Shown piece after piece: positions 37,401 through 49,430 of a DNA stretch of 64,000 bases (its first letter is position 1; each line of letters starts with the position of its first letter). The stretch covers positions 4,096,545-4,160,544 of the forward strand of contig NC_088790.1 of the NCBI RefSeq assembly GCF_949628265.1, in the 5' to 3' direction. Position numbers and translations under genes: made by a program. The stretch is from Cloeon dipterum. Its lineage: Eukaryota; Arthropoda; Insecta; Ephemeroptera; Baetidae. The notes beneath the pieces are model-generated. The model saw nothing but the letters and a program-made list of their open reading frames with translations, was not told the DNA's origin and searched no databases.

Positions 37401-39011
37401 GGGTAAAAATGCAGGGTGATTTCAGCCAAAAATATAAATGCAGGATCACACGTATTGTGCTAAAGAGCTATGAGAGGGTGGCAACAGGTGGAAGATGTCG
37501 ACTCTTTCTCAATAATTTCCCTTTTTAACCTTAGTATTTTAGCAGCTCATGTATTGTCACAAGCAAGTGCCAATGAGCGTTTTTTATCTTTAAAGAGGAT
37601 TCATACCGCAAAAATCTGGATATAATTAAGCCAAAATTGACTGCAAAAAGTGGCTGAAAAATTGTTCCCTACTTGAAAATGTCTTCCTACTAGAATCACC
37701 TGCCAAGGAAATATGGTCAAGCGCTCTAATTCTAGGAGAAAATTTGAATTTTAAATTGTAAGAAGGTATCAATCCACTTTAAGGTTCACAAACATGCAGT
37801 GACTTGAGAGAGCTTCAAGAGATTTTCTGTTTTGCACCCACGTCGGTCTGATCACTTGCATCTCCTTGAAACAACTCTGAGAAGGGAGTTGGCAGGAAAC
37901 ACAGCTATTTTTTGCCCAACCACCAAACTGTGAAAAGAATCTACTTTTTTTACTAGAGTCACTCTATCTGAGTTTGATTTTGAACAAAAATGAAGGTCTC
38001 AGGGATGATCTGAACTGTTACTTACATTAACTTCCGCCTGAGAGCAATAGAAAATCAATTTAGTAAAAAACAAACCATACAGAACAGTTAATGATTTTTT
38101 TTTTAACAAACACTTGGTATGTTTTTTAAGTGAACACGAGATATTCTATTATTATTCTGTACCTTGTATCTCAGTACGTCTTCCATCCTGGCTTGTTTCC
38201 CGTCAGAAACGCAGCTTTGGAAGAAGGATGGGGCAACGGAAACACCCAACGCCTCCGAGCTCATGCCAGTGTTGGCTCTACCGGAGTGTGTGGCGATGAC
38301 ACGGAATGTTCCAAACAGTAAAACTAGAAGTCTCTGTGTTTGCTCAGGCAACGAAGTTATCATACTGTAAACACATTTGTTGTTGCGATTGTCAATAGAG
38401 GGAATAATATTATTTATGCACTCAGCAGAGCAGCACTTACTCGTGGATTTGGTCTCTTTGTTCCTCCTTGTCCCTTAGCTCTATGATTCTAAACAGGTTT
38501 TTTTCGCCAGTGTGCCCGAAAATTCCACCTGGCAATTTTCTAAGGAATTTCTTTAGGACAGAGGCAATTGTGTATACAGAGAAGTTGTCCATATTAACGA
38601 GGCGGCCGTTTTGAAGGAAGTGTATGAGCTTCTTCATGTTCCCTTGGTGGCCAGGAGCTCGAAAAACGTCCTTTTTGAACGGCGCCTCTTTGTTCAATTT
38701 CAAAATTAGAACCTGAAAGTGATAAAAACATTAAAACAAATGTTCATTAAATAATAATTAACAATGCAAAACCGTACCAATAGAGGCCCAGGAATGTCAT
38801 TTTTGCAAACCTCTTCGAGAGGCACTCCAAACTTAACCCTGCAAAACACATGAGACATAAAATTAGGTCGACCTGGAGTAACATCGTCATGATTAGTTAC
38901 ATACTTTTCTAGTCGTCGAGGGTAGGGTACTGTAGACGGGTGGCCACAGGAAGTGACAACATTGCCGAAGGTGGCCGCCCTTTGATGCATCCTTTCAGTC
39001 CAAGTGGTCAT
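34490..39011 (-). CDS. RhoGAP domain protein, ARHGAP20/TAGAP-like domain
   Basis: Ten exons: 39011..38905, 38838..38778, 38712..38441, 38364..38163, 37387..37225, 36610..36444, 35738..35679, 35610..35497, 34911..34773, 34716..34490; 503 aa. The RhoGAP domain is about residues 37-225: FGVPLEEVCKNDIPGPLL, then the arginine finger Arg74 in KKDVFRAPG, then IASVLKKFLRKLPGGIF, and SSEALGVSVAPSFF in the second half. The family stimulates GTP hydrolysis on Rho-type GTPases; IASVLK-FLR--PG-IF resembles the ARHGAP20/TAGAP group, but without their RA or PH domains. A conserved-looking block (NLFGRQNYEFYARITGRILK, about 224-243) follows, then a Ser- and charge-rich tail. If exon 36610 were not spliced at 36444, the frame would stop at 36372, giving a shorter form ending PPPPLTVN. 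The last intron uses a GC donor. Which arthropod RhoGAP this is remains open. Confidence 0.85.
34957..35402. repeat. Foldback element, family A, copy 2 (in a RhoGAP intron)
   Basis: The left end GACAGTCCTGAGGCTCGAAT pairs with the right end ATCGATTGGCACTGTT. Inside, AAAAACGCTTCTTTGGCG (about 35037-35054) is matched by CGCCAAAGAAGCGATTTTT (about 35287-35305) in inverse orientation. The middle carries the family blocks CCAATCAGAG and GTGGCGCTGCTGCCTCGATC. It fills most of the intron 34912-35496. No ORF. Confidence 0.75.
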
Positions 39012-40574
39012 AGCGTACGTCGAGGCTGCAGCCGAAACAACGCGCGCCTGGAACAGATTAACAGAGCGTGACCCGTGTGCCGTTAATTAGCGTCGAACTG
39101 CACCACCTTGCAGTCAAATTTCGACTTTCGTGACACCATAGTGTTGCAAAGGCTGACCAAACGACGAGGCCCTCAATTGTGAAGATTGCGAAAGGCTGGC
39201 GAATTAACAATACAAAGCCGTTTGCGGACACAACATACATACCTCAGCACTGCATCCTGCTCCGATGGTAGGCCCTTGTCGACTCACGGTCGCGCCAGAC
39301 GCCGCCGAAAGTGCACGCCCATCACTGCGTCGTCTTTAAATTCGACAGTGCCAACTGCGAGAAATCTCAGCTGGACTTAACCATTCAGAAAAGTGTCTTA
39401 AATTTCGCCCAATTTGCTATCCAAACTTGAACAGGGAGTGACCTCGCTCTCGCTACACCCCCACTTCCAAATTATTTTCCTCAGTTTTGGCTTGTGCCAA
39501 CCTACCGGAACGCTGGATCTGCTGGAGTATGCGCAGAGCTGCCAACAGTCGTGTACTCAATGGCGCGACGTCACTGAAGTGAGGCCTGTGCGTGACCGAC
39601 AGCACACGCAACCGCAGGGTTCGCCGATTTTGCAATGCGCTCAAATGCACCGCTGGTTTTTTTGCGCAAAAAATCAGCCAGGAAATGGTAAAAACCCACC
39701 AATCTGCCTATTATATCGTATTTTGCGCAATATGCAAGACAAGAGACGAGCATAACAATTTCTTATGTGTCATAAATTTTAATCTTTTAATTAATAGACT
39801 CATATATTATTTTTAAGTGGAATCTTGCGGCTTTGGAGTTGATTTTTTAAAATTAAATATTGATGGAACTGTCCTTGTTGTGTAGTTAAAAATTGTTGAC
39901 CACTTTAAGGCATGATTTACAAAAAAAAAAAAATACAAATCACACATTTGGAAAAAATGTCATATGTCATTTGGTTGTTGCAAGAAGTTAATTAATAAAA
40001 ACATTAAGATTCAGATATGGTTAAAAAGGGTTCAGTAATTCTCAAGAGTACGAGAAAATTGCCATTAATTTTCTTGTTTTATTTTTCCCTTCAGTCTAAA
40101 AAATGTTATTTGTTTTTTAAAGTCCCGCTTCCTTTAAATATGGACCAAAATGCAAGAAAGTCCAATAAAAAGCTCATGTTTGACAGGTTAACACTGCTTG
40201 TTAATTGCGCTTAAACGATATATCACCAAAAAAACAATCTATTTTGGCCCATACCCTTCTCTAATTTGTAATGAATCGTTTAAAAATAGTCAACTATTTC
40301 CCGAAAAAAGTCTAAAATTCAAAGCCCTGTAACAGAAGAATAATATTTTTTAATCTCCACTACTTGTCTTTCTATGTGCATTATTAAATTTTATTGTTCC
40401 AGTCCTATTATTTGCTTTACAAAATGTGGCCAGAGAAGCAGCTAGAAGCATTTTTATTACCACTTATCTCTGCTCATTATTACAAAGATATTGTTTTACA
40501 AGATAAAAAAATATTGTTTAAATCCATTTGAGATTTATTCAATACAAGACAAACATAAAATTAAGCTATGGTCA
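39012..40574. other. Intergenic region: RhoGAP promoter and neugrin 3' end
   Basis: 39012-39700 is GC-richer and probably holds the RhoGAP 5' UTR and promoter, including a GACGTCA half-palindrome near 39567. 39750-40574 is AT-rich and includes the 3' UTR of the neugrin-like gene. No gene is seen. Confidence 0.45.
40534..40539 (-). terminator. Poly(A) signal of the neugrin-like gene
   Basis: AATAAA on the minus strand, 36 nt after the stop codon. Confidence 0.6.
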
Positions 40575-42043
40575 TCAGGGCGCTTGATCCATTCCAGGAA
40601 CTCTGTAGAGAAAAATACCATCTGAATGGTAATAGCAATCTTTTATCCTGTAAGTCGCGCCTTCTTTGAATTTGTGTTTGGGTATTTCTATCTTCAATTT
40701 ATAAGATGCCGTGTGCTATGAAACAAAAAACATGAACCGTTTTTAAAAATCCAAAGTTTGACTTAACCTACCATGTCATCTGGAGTTGGATTAAAGGTTG
40801 AAACGTTCTGCTCCAGCTTTTCTTTGTGAACATCAATGACTCTAGATTCCTTCCTTATTTCAGCAGGTACGTCACTCTCTTGTTCTTCGCCAAATCCTGT
40901 GCGTACATTGTATTTATTTCCATATTTAATAATTATTTAAATAAAAAACCTTCAATTTGAGGAAGATTCTTCATCTCATCCCTGGTTAAGAAACTCATCA
41001 AATGAGCACGCAGGATTTCATCCGGGACAGGAATTTTACCTTCTTTGAACGCTTTCCAATTTTTTGATGCAGCATTATCATGCTCCAGAATGCTTCTAGG
41101 CGTCCATTTGTTCTTAACAATTTGCTAAAATGATACTTTTATTATTTTAAGATGTCTAAATAGGTAGCTAAAATAAAACCTTGACGGCAACAACTGAAAC
41201 AGGAAAGTTAGCTGAAAGTCTATCAAAAGTCCATTCAATGGGATTGCTCGCGTGCAGCATCTTAATTCTCTCTTTCGTCTCCCAAGTGAGAAAATTCGGA
41301 GTTCTTTGGGACGCTCTGTACTTGGCGACCATGCCTATCCTGCAATGCGAATTTAATTAATGTTGTTTAGAATTAATTATGCGATAGAATTACCAATCTC
41401 TAAAAGCAAGACGATCTCGTTCATCATCATCAACTGTATTGGACTCACGACTATCGAAATTTCGTCGGAAAAACTTTCTGTCCTCTTTAAAAAGAACGTC
41501 TCTAGGACTGGTGCCTTCCGAGTTACCATAAATGTCAGAATATTACAAATTGTCAGAATGGTGCAAATAATCATACCTCTTGTCTCTTTTTCGTCCATGT
41601 CCTCGTCGTCTGTGTTTCTTTGTGCTGAGTTGGAATTGCGCATGAAATTTCCTTTCATGTTCGAATTGGAACTGTTGGGTCGACTTTGATGCTTTTTTAA
41701 CCAGTGAACATTCCGTTTAAAATGTCCTGAAACGAAATTAAACTAGAGACGAATTTTTAAACATAGATAATTTAAATTTTTTGATTTGATTCCACGACAG
41801 CTAAAAAAATCAACCACATGCAACCTACGTAAATAATAAATTATGATACAAACCTTTGTAGTCGACTCGAGGAGTCTCACCGTCATTGCCAATTTCCTGG
41901 TTGCGCTGTTCATTTCCTTCTCCCTTATTATTATCATCATCTGTCCTCCGAATATAAGTGCGAGTGAAGCTATTTTGAAAAGGTAGCCATGGTCGTATTT
42001 CTAGTGAATGTTTGACGCTTGAAACAAGCATTGAGCGAAGCAT
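40575..42043 (-). CDS. NGRN: Neugrin-like mitochondrial protein
   Basis: Seven exons: 42043..41854, 41726..41577, 41514..41394, 41339..41180, 41124..40950, 40896..40772, 40715..40575; 353 aa. The N-terminus (MLRSMLVSSVKHSLEIRPW) has no acidic residue before Glu15 and looks like a mitochondrial presequence. An acidic, Asn/Arg-rich low-complexity region follows (about 40-150). The central block RTPNFLTWETKERIKMLH, then the helix-turn-helix-like RLSANFPVSVVAVKQIVKNK, matches neugrin (LTWEAMEQIRYLH and the HTH-like block after it). The C-terminus YYHSDGIFLYRVPGM matches the FFDSNGNFLYRI end of neugrin. In mammals neugrin acts in mitochondrial 16S rRNA maturation. The start at 42043 is the first ATG in this frame; an inner ATG (Met5) is also possible. 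Five of the six introns are 53-62 nt. The weakest junction is the acceptor at 41514. Family call is good, not certain. Confidence 0.78.
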
Positions 42044-44725
42044 GGTATTTGTGATACACAGCTCGAAAGGCAAAATAATTCAGAATTTTTTTCCAAAATA
42101 ACTGCTTAAAATTTGGATTGAATTCAATGAGTAAAGAACAAACGAAATCTAGGTTAAAGAACAATTTTGCGAGCTCGATTTGCACAGCCTCCTGCTCTGA
42201 GCTCTGATCTGCACCATGTGTTTGTGTTTGTGTTGATACTGTTAATGTTGTTTCTTGACTCGCATGTGGGCGTGTCGGATGAAGAGGAATGGCGGGAATC
42301 ACGCAACAAAATTGATGATGGGCCTCTATAAATATTTTAGGGTATTAGCGATTTTTCGGATATTTCAGCATAATCTATCAAATTTGAATTTTGAACCTTT
42401 CGTTTGAGAAAAATGTATAATAAGAATTAGCTATCAAATTTAAATTATAATTCATAATGTCTTTTTGGAACAAATTTGAGAACTTCGAAAATACAACAAC
42501 GACGGTGTCATCTGTATTTATAATTAAGATAAATCCGATTACGATGAAACGTTTATTTATATAATTCCTGAACCGTACTATTTTAAGTGGGCATGATCTG
42601 AAAAATAATTTTAACCTTAAATGTTCTCTGAAAATATCAGAAAATTCTGAAATTTCTACAATTCAAAATTATTTAATTCGTTAACCACTATCAATCTACT
42701 TTTAATTGGTTTATTATGTACGTTTTAAAAATATATTACATAAATTAAATATTTGACCTGTTTAGAACTGGAAGAGATACAATTTATTTTCGCATTTTAT
42801 AAAACATTACTTTTATTAGCTAACTCACATTGTGTTACATTTTTAATATAAAACTTGCTCATTCTGAGTGTCATAATATGTATATATAACCTCTTGCTCT
42901 CTAGCACTCGCAGTGCGTAAAATCGCACCTTCTCATTTCCTCACCAAAACATAGTAAAGTTATTAGATTTACAGTTTTATTATAGATATATACTTTTCCG
43001 CTTATTTCTAGTAGCATTTTCATACCGAGTAGCTCTCTTGTCATAAATATATATAATCCTTAATAAGGAAACAAAAGTAGAATGTAATTGCATCCAGCTG
43101 GGAACCAAATCTACAGTTGTTAAAAAAGCTCTGTCGCGTAAACTGCAAAGATTCTATATGGTTATTCTAAATTGACTAGGGGTGTCAAAAATATTGATGC
43201 ACGTGAATACTCATGGAGCACTGCATTCCTTGTTTTAATTTTACAATTTTCAGACGTGCGCTGAGTTGTATTTTGATATCAATTGTGATTGTACATCAAA
43301 GTCAAAGAAGTCATGAGGTAACAAAAAAATCTCCAAGCCAAAATCAATGTTAGAGTTACAAGCAAGCATTTTGATTTTTTTATGGAGGCTGAAAATTAAA
43401 AAGACAAAAAAGAAAGTGAGAATTGCTACCAACTAATACAAAACGCACAAAATACAAATCATAACCTACATTACAAAATGATATTTACACAAATTAAAGC
43501 TTGTACCAAAGCAATTTAAAACAATCAGAAAATTTCCGACTGTTTTTTCGATTAAATAAATGACTACCTACTGTATAAAAATAATAATTGAGCCACTCTG
43601 GCCAATCATTCGAATTAAAATAATAACAACAATTAAGCTTACGCAATCAGTTACCGTCCAGAAAACGAGCTGCCAAATTCTCTTGCCCCTTCGTCTAAAA
43701 GGTAAATTCAGGATGCACTTTTGATCTATATTCTTGCTTTACATTTTGACAGCAGTTAAAACACTGCTTGAAAAATCGGGGGAATCACAGCGTTGTTTCG
43801 AGAGACGATTCTCTCAATGGAAATGATAGCTACCTTGGCAAAGAATTTGGCAGCTCAAGCACTGGTTTTAGAGATTAGCTCAGGCACCAGCCCTTGATTT
43901 TTCCTGCTCGATTTTAGTTGTGATAACAATAGGTATGTGCTGCTAGTCGAAAATCTCCTTGTCCTAACCAATTGTGAAACACAGTTGCTTTAAAAGCACA
44001 CTAAAAGGAGCACTGGAATTTAATTTTTGACGTTTCCAATCGATTCTGAGGATCAAACTAGGTAAGGCAGTCGACAATGCGATGTGTCGAAAATCAGCTT
44101 TACCTAATTTGACCTCCAAGAGTCGATTGGCAATGTGAAAAATTAAATTCGACTTGAAACTTATCTAGACTGCACGAAAGAATATTTGAAAAGCAAATAT
44201 GTGCACCAAAAAGGAATATAGCAACACAGTGAATGCAGGACATCAGAGGATAAATTGATATCTTGATAAATATAGCTCGTTATTTGCGTTAATTCCATCA
44301 AAATCAACTACAGTTATCAGTTTACATGTTGCGTGTACTTATTGAGGTTTCTTAACAGTGAATGGAACAAAACCTAAATCTGACTAACAAAATAACTGGA
44401 TGGTTTAGGAGAGCATACAGTTTGTGGTCCATCTATTGAGACAAAGTATACATCGGTATTGCTTGAATCATCAGGCCAGGCCATTTTTCATATTTGGCCA
44501 GCCAGCAGGTGGCTTTTTCTAGGACAACTTAAATTGTGGTGGCACTAATTTTAAATAATCACGATTTTCACTGATTTGAGCTGACGGGAAATCAAGCATT
44601 GAAAATACTACGCTAGAAATAATGTATTTACCACCAGTCACGGTCTCACATTCAATTATTCACTAATTTGATGCTGCAAAACTCAACACCCTGTCCATTG
44701 TCACATGCTTACATATGTCACGTAT
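42044..44725. other. Intergenic region: neugrin promoter and PAK 3' UTR
   Basis: 2.7 kb of AT-rich DNA without a coding exon on either strand. The part next to 44725 should include the PAK 3' UTR; I could not fix the poly(A) site. It contains one short foldback element (44016-44150). Confidence 0.5.
44016..44150. repeat. Foldback element, family A, copy 3 (internally deleted)
   Basis: A compact 135-nt form: left TIR GAATTTAATTTTTGACG, CCAATCGATTCTGAGG, TAGGTAAGGC; right TIR is the inverse, CTTTACCTAATTTGACCTCC, AGTCGATTGG, AAAAATTAAATTC. The arms cover about 50 nt each and meet around a short centre, so the copy is almost only termini. Confidence 0.8.
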
Positions 44726-47700
44726 TCAGTGATTCTTGGCTGCATCCTTTGCTGCCATTATTAGTGGTGTTAAACTTGCTAGCGGCCTTGCCAACTTCAG
44801 GAATGGATGCTGCAATCAAAACCCAGAGTTTATTAGTATTTTTTAATAGAAAGGAACCCCACATTTTAAATTTAAAATAGAGGTCTCAGCCACGAGATTT
44901 AAGGTGGAGGATGGTGTGATCGGTTTAGCCGATTTTTTTTACCAGGCGGCTGGCCATTGTAATGAGTATTTGGATACTCGTTTAGTGGATCTGTGAAAAT
45001 TATTTTTTCTCGGGGGAGGAGGCTGGCTGCGGCTGGCAATATTTTAAACGTGAAGTTTAAATCATGCTTAACGGCCTGAAGGTCCGAAAGACATTTTTCT
45101 CCTGCACTTTTTAATATTTGACTCTTTTTTGCCGGTGGCTGGCGCAGCTTAGCCAGATTCACGGCGGCTGCTCACATGACCCAAAATTTGCAGGCTGACT
45201 CGGAGCAGTGCGGCTAGCTGAGACCTCTATTTTAAAAGGATAAAAATCTCATATTTTACAGAATTCTTATGCTCCTCCAAGAAGACAAAACCATGATAGC
45301 AAACAACTCGCTAACACTCCGTGTCCCAATAACATTAAAAATAAAAAATCGCGAACTCATTGGAGAAAGCCCAGCAGTACAGACAGAAAAGGATCAGCAC
45401 CCTAGTCTTTTAATTGAAATGCTAGACATTCGTCCCATGAAATTAACTCACGCATGCTGTATAGTTGCAAACCAGCAAGTATGAAAGCTTTCGCAATACC
45501 CAAAAATCTGAATGAATCCGTCATTGAAAGAGAATCAAATTTAGGCGCCAACCAGCCCTCACTCGACCCCCAAACATTGATCGGAATCTCAGCAGTTTGT
45601 GAAAAGCAGGCTTTCATACCTGTTTTTTATTTTAAATAATTATTATTTAAAATTAAATCGGAAAATAGTAAATGAGAGGAAGTTAATTACCTTGAGCAAT
45701 TCAGATGCAGACGATCGTTGCTCAACTTCCACTTCGAGGCACTGATCAAGGAAGTCCTGGAAAACGGCTGACAATTTGTCCTTATCTTTGATGTCGGGCT
45801 TTCCGTTTGTGGCGATAAGGTAGAGGGCTCGCAGGGGATTTTCATTGAGGTAAGGTGGTTCTCCCTCGATCATTTCAATCGCCATGATGCCAAGCGACCA
45901 AACGTCCACTTTGGGTCCATACTGCTTTCGTGTGACCACTTCGGGCGCCATCCAGTAAGGCGTTCCCACCATGGTGGTTCTTTTGTTTTGCTCGGGCGAA
46001 ATTTGTGCGCAAAAACCAAAATCAGTCAGTTTGACAGAGCCATCCATGCCCAGAAGAATGTTGTCCGATTTGATATCTCGGTGAATGACCTGATTTGAAT
46101 GCAGGAACTCTAAAGCCTGCAACACTTCTCGACAAACACTGGCAATTTGGCCTTCGTCCATACAAGTCTCAGTGACCACGTCCGTCAAGGATCCACCTGG
46201 GAGATATTCCATTACCACCTAGAAGAATTAAATTACACAATTAAGCAGTGAGAAAAAAACTCTGGTTAAAACCAGTTTCACCAAATTTTCCAAAGTTATT
46301 TTTTTTATGGAATTAATATCAGAATAGCTCTGTAAAAACTGGCTAAATATAATGGAAAAACTGGTTCTAACCAGAGCCAGCTTTGAATTTAAGGAGACTT
46401 ACCCAGAGTTCCTCTCCAACTAAGTAGCTATCTAGATAGTTAACTACATTTGGGTGTTTATTCTCTCGCATCACAAGAATTTCATTGATAATTAGTTCCT
46501 TTTTAGGTTGTTGTGATAAATTCATTTGCTTGATAGCAACCTCCATACCGGTGCACGTTTCAATCGCTGTGAAAACAGTACCAGAGGCCCTAGACAAACA
46601 ACATGAATTGTCAGAAAGAAATCAATAAAAACGAGAAATACACGCACCCTTGGCCAATTTTCTCCATTTTAGTGTATTTCCTATTTGGATCACCCACACT
46701 AACGATGGTTCTCAGCCGCTCCAAAATTTCCTCATCAGACATTTTCTTCTTCCTAGGTTTATCTCTCTCTAAGGCTGTGACTAAACCTCCACCGGCAGGA
46801 CTGGTTGGGACTTGTGTGGTGGCCGAAGTTGGTGTTGGGGACGTTGTTGCGGCGCCGAGGTGCGAGGACGACGAGGAAGAAGATGAAAGCATGGCAGTGG
46901 CATTTTTATTCTTGTCCAGCATCATTGCCGATCCGTTCGTGTGTTGGTGAAGCACGTGGTGAGGTGAGGTGGGCAGGTTTGTATTGTTTCGCGAACTATC
47001 TTCATCGAGCGGCTTGGTGTACTGGAAACATTGGAAAATTAACATTCGCTGAGCACGGGATTTTTTTTTTATTCTCCTCACAATTGATTTGGTTCTTTCT
47101 GGGCGGGCAGCAATTGGAGGTGGTGGCGGAGAAACTTCATCGTCCTCATTGTCTTCGCCTCCGGTGTGCTCCGTATCTGGAGTAGTGGAAGGACTGCAGG
47201 ACGAAGGGTGGCTCGAGCCAGTAGGTGTGTGACTGGAACCTGAGGCAGCGCTAGTCTGACTAGGGCCTCTCAAAGGGGTGGAAACTAGAGGTGTTGGAGG
47301 GGGCTCGACAACTGAAATTTTATTAGAGATTAAATTGTTATGTTTTGTGTTTTGTGGTCTCTGATTTGAAAAGGACGTTTTAGTTTCAGGTGGAATTATT
47401 TAATTCATGTCTGCGAATTTCGTGGAATATATTCAATTTGACGATTTTTTTGAAAATATATTAAAATTTTAAGATTAGATGAATCAAACGGTGAGTCGAT
47501 TTTGACTTTCCGGTAAAAATTTAAAATTTCCAGTAACGGCTCTTTCTAGGGTTGCGTTTTATTACCACCCGGTTTTATCTCCACTCGATTTTACCTGTTT
47601 TTACCAATTTCTCGCGCAACAATTGCAAGTATTGAAAATTTCTATTTTTTCCCTGTGAAAATCTAAAAGCTGCGATCGAAGTGGCCACGATTTCCTCTTT

Positions 47701-49430
47701 TGTGCAGATTTTATTCTTTAAAAATTGTTTTTTCTGCCTCAATATCTTCAAATATTTATCTCTGACAATTTTATGTGTCGAGGTCAGGAGCAAATAATTT
47801 TCCAGGTTTGGGGAGTTATTAATTACGATTCATCAAACAAAAAACTTTTGAACATTTTGAAAAAAAGTTTAAAAAGGCCTTAAAAATCATAAACTTTAAA
47901 CAAATAGACGTGGTTTGTATCGCATGTTAAATGAAACCACTGCTCTTTTCTCACAATAGTAAACAACCTGATACTGTCAAAACGGTAGCGTTTTTAAAAG
48001 AAGAATAAGTTTCCATTTTAATTCTTCATTCAATCATTTACCTAAAACTAAAGCGTCAAATCCTTCGAGTTTCTTTAAAAGCCATACCTGCTATTTTCGC
48101 AGTGGTCATGTATTTGGAGGGTTTGTGCTCTTTGGAGGAATTGTCATAGTAGTTCAGCACGTCGAGCACCGCCTGCGGATTTTTCTTTTGCTCTTGCTTG
48201 CTAATGTTGGAAGCCATAAGGAGCCGCGCCCACGCTTCAGGCATTCCCTAAAATTGACATGACAATGTTAGTGCATCAAGACAGTTATTCGAAAATGCAT
48301 CTAAAAAATTGAAATTGAAATTAAAAAAATAATAAAACTGATCATTTTGTATTTTGTAGTTGACATACTATTTTGTTGGTCAGACATAAATATAGCTTTT
48401 CTTTTAAGGTGCTCTACAAATGAGAAATTAATTAATTTTAGTACAATCATATCACTTGTTGCACAATGTTTATGAGGTGTAGAGATGCTTGATGTTATGA
48501 AAATTATTATTTCAAATTGATTTCAGTTTTGTTTATTGGGGGAGGGAGCGCAAACACCAATTTCTATTGGGTTAATAAGCGGTGCTGTAATGAAGCTATG
48601 CTTTCCTGGTTGACGTAAAAATAACATAACGGAACGGAAGTTTGCAACATAACTATTTCGAACCATGATTGAACGATGGGAATGGACACCATGCTCAAAC
48701 CATAACAAGAATACTTACTTTTAACGGCAGCTTGAAATGAGAAGAAAAATCATAAGTTGGGTAGTAGCAAATTAAAACTGCTATGCCGAACTAATTGGTT
48801 AAAAAGCATGGGCACAACAGACTTCAATGAATAACTGTTTAATAGTTTCCAATCAGCACATTCGCATCAAAATTAACCCCGAGTTATTGATTGAAACTTC
48901 TGCTACTGTCATGCATTTGATTTGTGCTGGCAACACCAAAGGCACACACTAAACCCGTGTTAGTAAACGCAAATTCTTGGTTTGCCCATACCGATGTTCC
49001 AACACGCATTATAATTGACTTACGGTAAATTCGCCAGTAATCGCATCAAATCCAACGTGAACGGTGTGCTCAAAATTAGTGGGGTAGGAGATATTTGGCT
49101 TGTCGGGCGCGTCGCTCGCCCCAAAACTGCTTCCCATGCCAGGAGTCTTCTGTTTTTTGGCTTTCGCTGCCTTCAAGGCACGCTGCTTTTTCTTTTCGTC
49201 GGCAGCATCTGGCTCTTTTGGTAAGGGCCGCATGTCCACTGGAAGTGTGGGAGCCATGTCCCCTCTGCAATAACATAGTATTGCAATTAACTTCATATTC
49301 ATAAAAAATGTGCTAAGGGGTTTTCATCTTATCTCGCTTTCAGTACAAGAATCATTTTTATTTAGAAAACAAACCTATTGCTTGTCAGCCGGACAGGAGG
49401 TGCTGGAGGTTTGTCGTCGTCGTCAGACAT
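44726..49430 (-). CDS. Pak: p21-activated kinase, group I (Pak)
   Basis: Eight exons: 49430..49375, 49264..49024, 48247..48088, 47311..47082, 47021..46648, 46589..46403, 46218..45691, 44809..44726; 619 aa. The N-terminus [13 protein letters not shown] is the Nck-binding type of PxxP site. The CRIB/autoinhibitory segment is at 77-110 ([20 protein letters not shown]). A Pro/Ser/Thr-rich linker follows with RPERTKSI. The kinase domain starts about 340: GQGASGTV, Lys374 in [16 protein letters not shown] at 462-469, DFG at 482-484, activation-loop Thr498 in [11 protein letters not shown], and [16 protein letters not shown]. The last exon ([17 protein letters not shown] to AKNH, stop TGA) closes the C-lobe. 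Cdc42/Rac-GTP releases autoinhibition; targets are cytoskeletal. The intron 47022-47081 is 60 nt and stop-free in frame. Introns 44810-45690 and 46219-46402 carry small TIR elements; 48248-49023 and 47312-48087 hold nothing seen. Confidence 0.95.
44871..45236. repeat. TIR element C in the last Pak intron
   Basis: The left end TTTAAAATAGAGGTCTCAGC (44871-44890) is repeated in inverse at the right end, GCTGAGACCTCTATTTTAAA, with 366 nt overall. The inside is rich in GGCTGG and GCCAG words and has no coding capacity. The duplicated TTTAAA at the left flank could be target-site duplication or TIR. It fits a MITE. Confidence 0.75.
46259..46378. repeat. Short TIR element D in a Pak intron
   Basis: Left ACTCTGGTTAAAACCAGTTT and right AAACTGGTTCTAACCAGAG are imperfect inverse copies around an AT-rich centre of about 80 nt. 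Each end is itself partly palindromic (CTGGTTNNAACCAG). Confidence 0.65.

Noticed and set aside
41377-41658. A 93-aa minus ORF crossing a neugrin intron
   Set aside because: It changes to the wrong frame at 41577-41514; the neugrin-like frame is kept only by splicing there.
42044-42302. ORF upstream of the neugrin-like start
   Set aside because: The frame extending the first exon has no ATG before 42043, and the other ORF has no resemblance to a known family.
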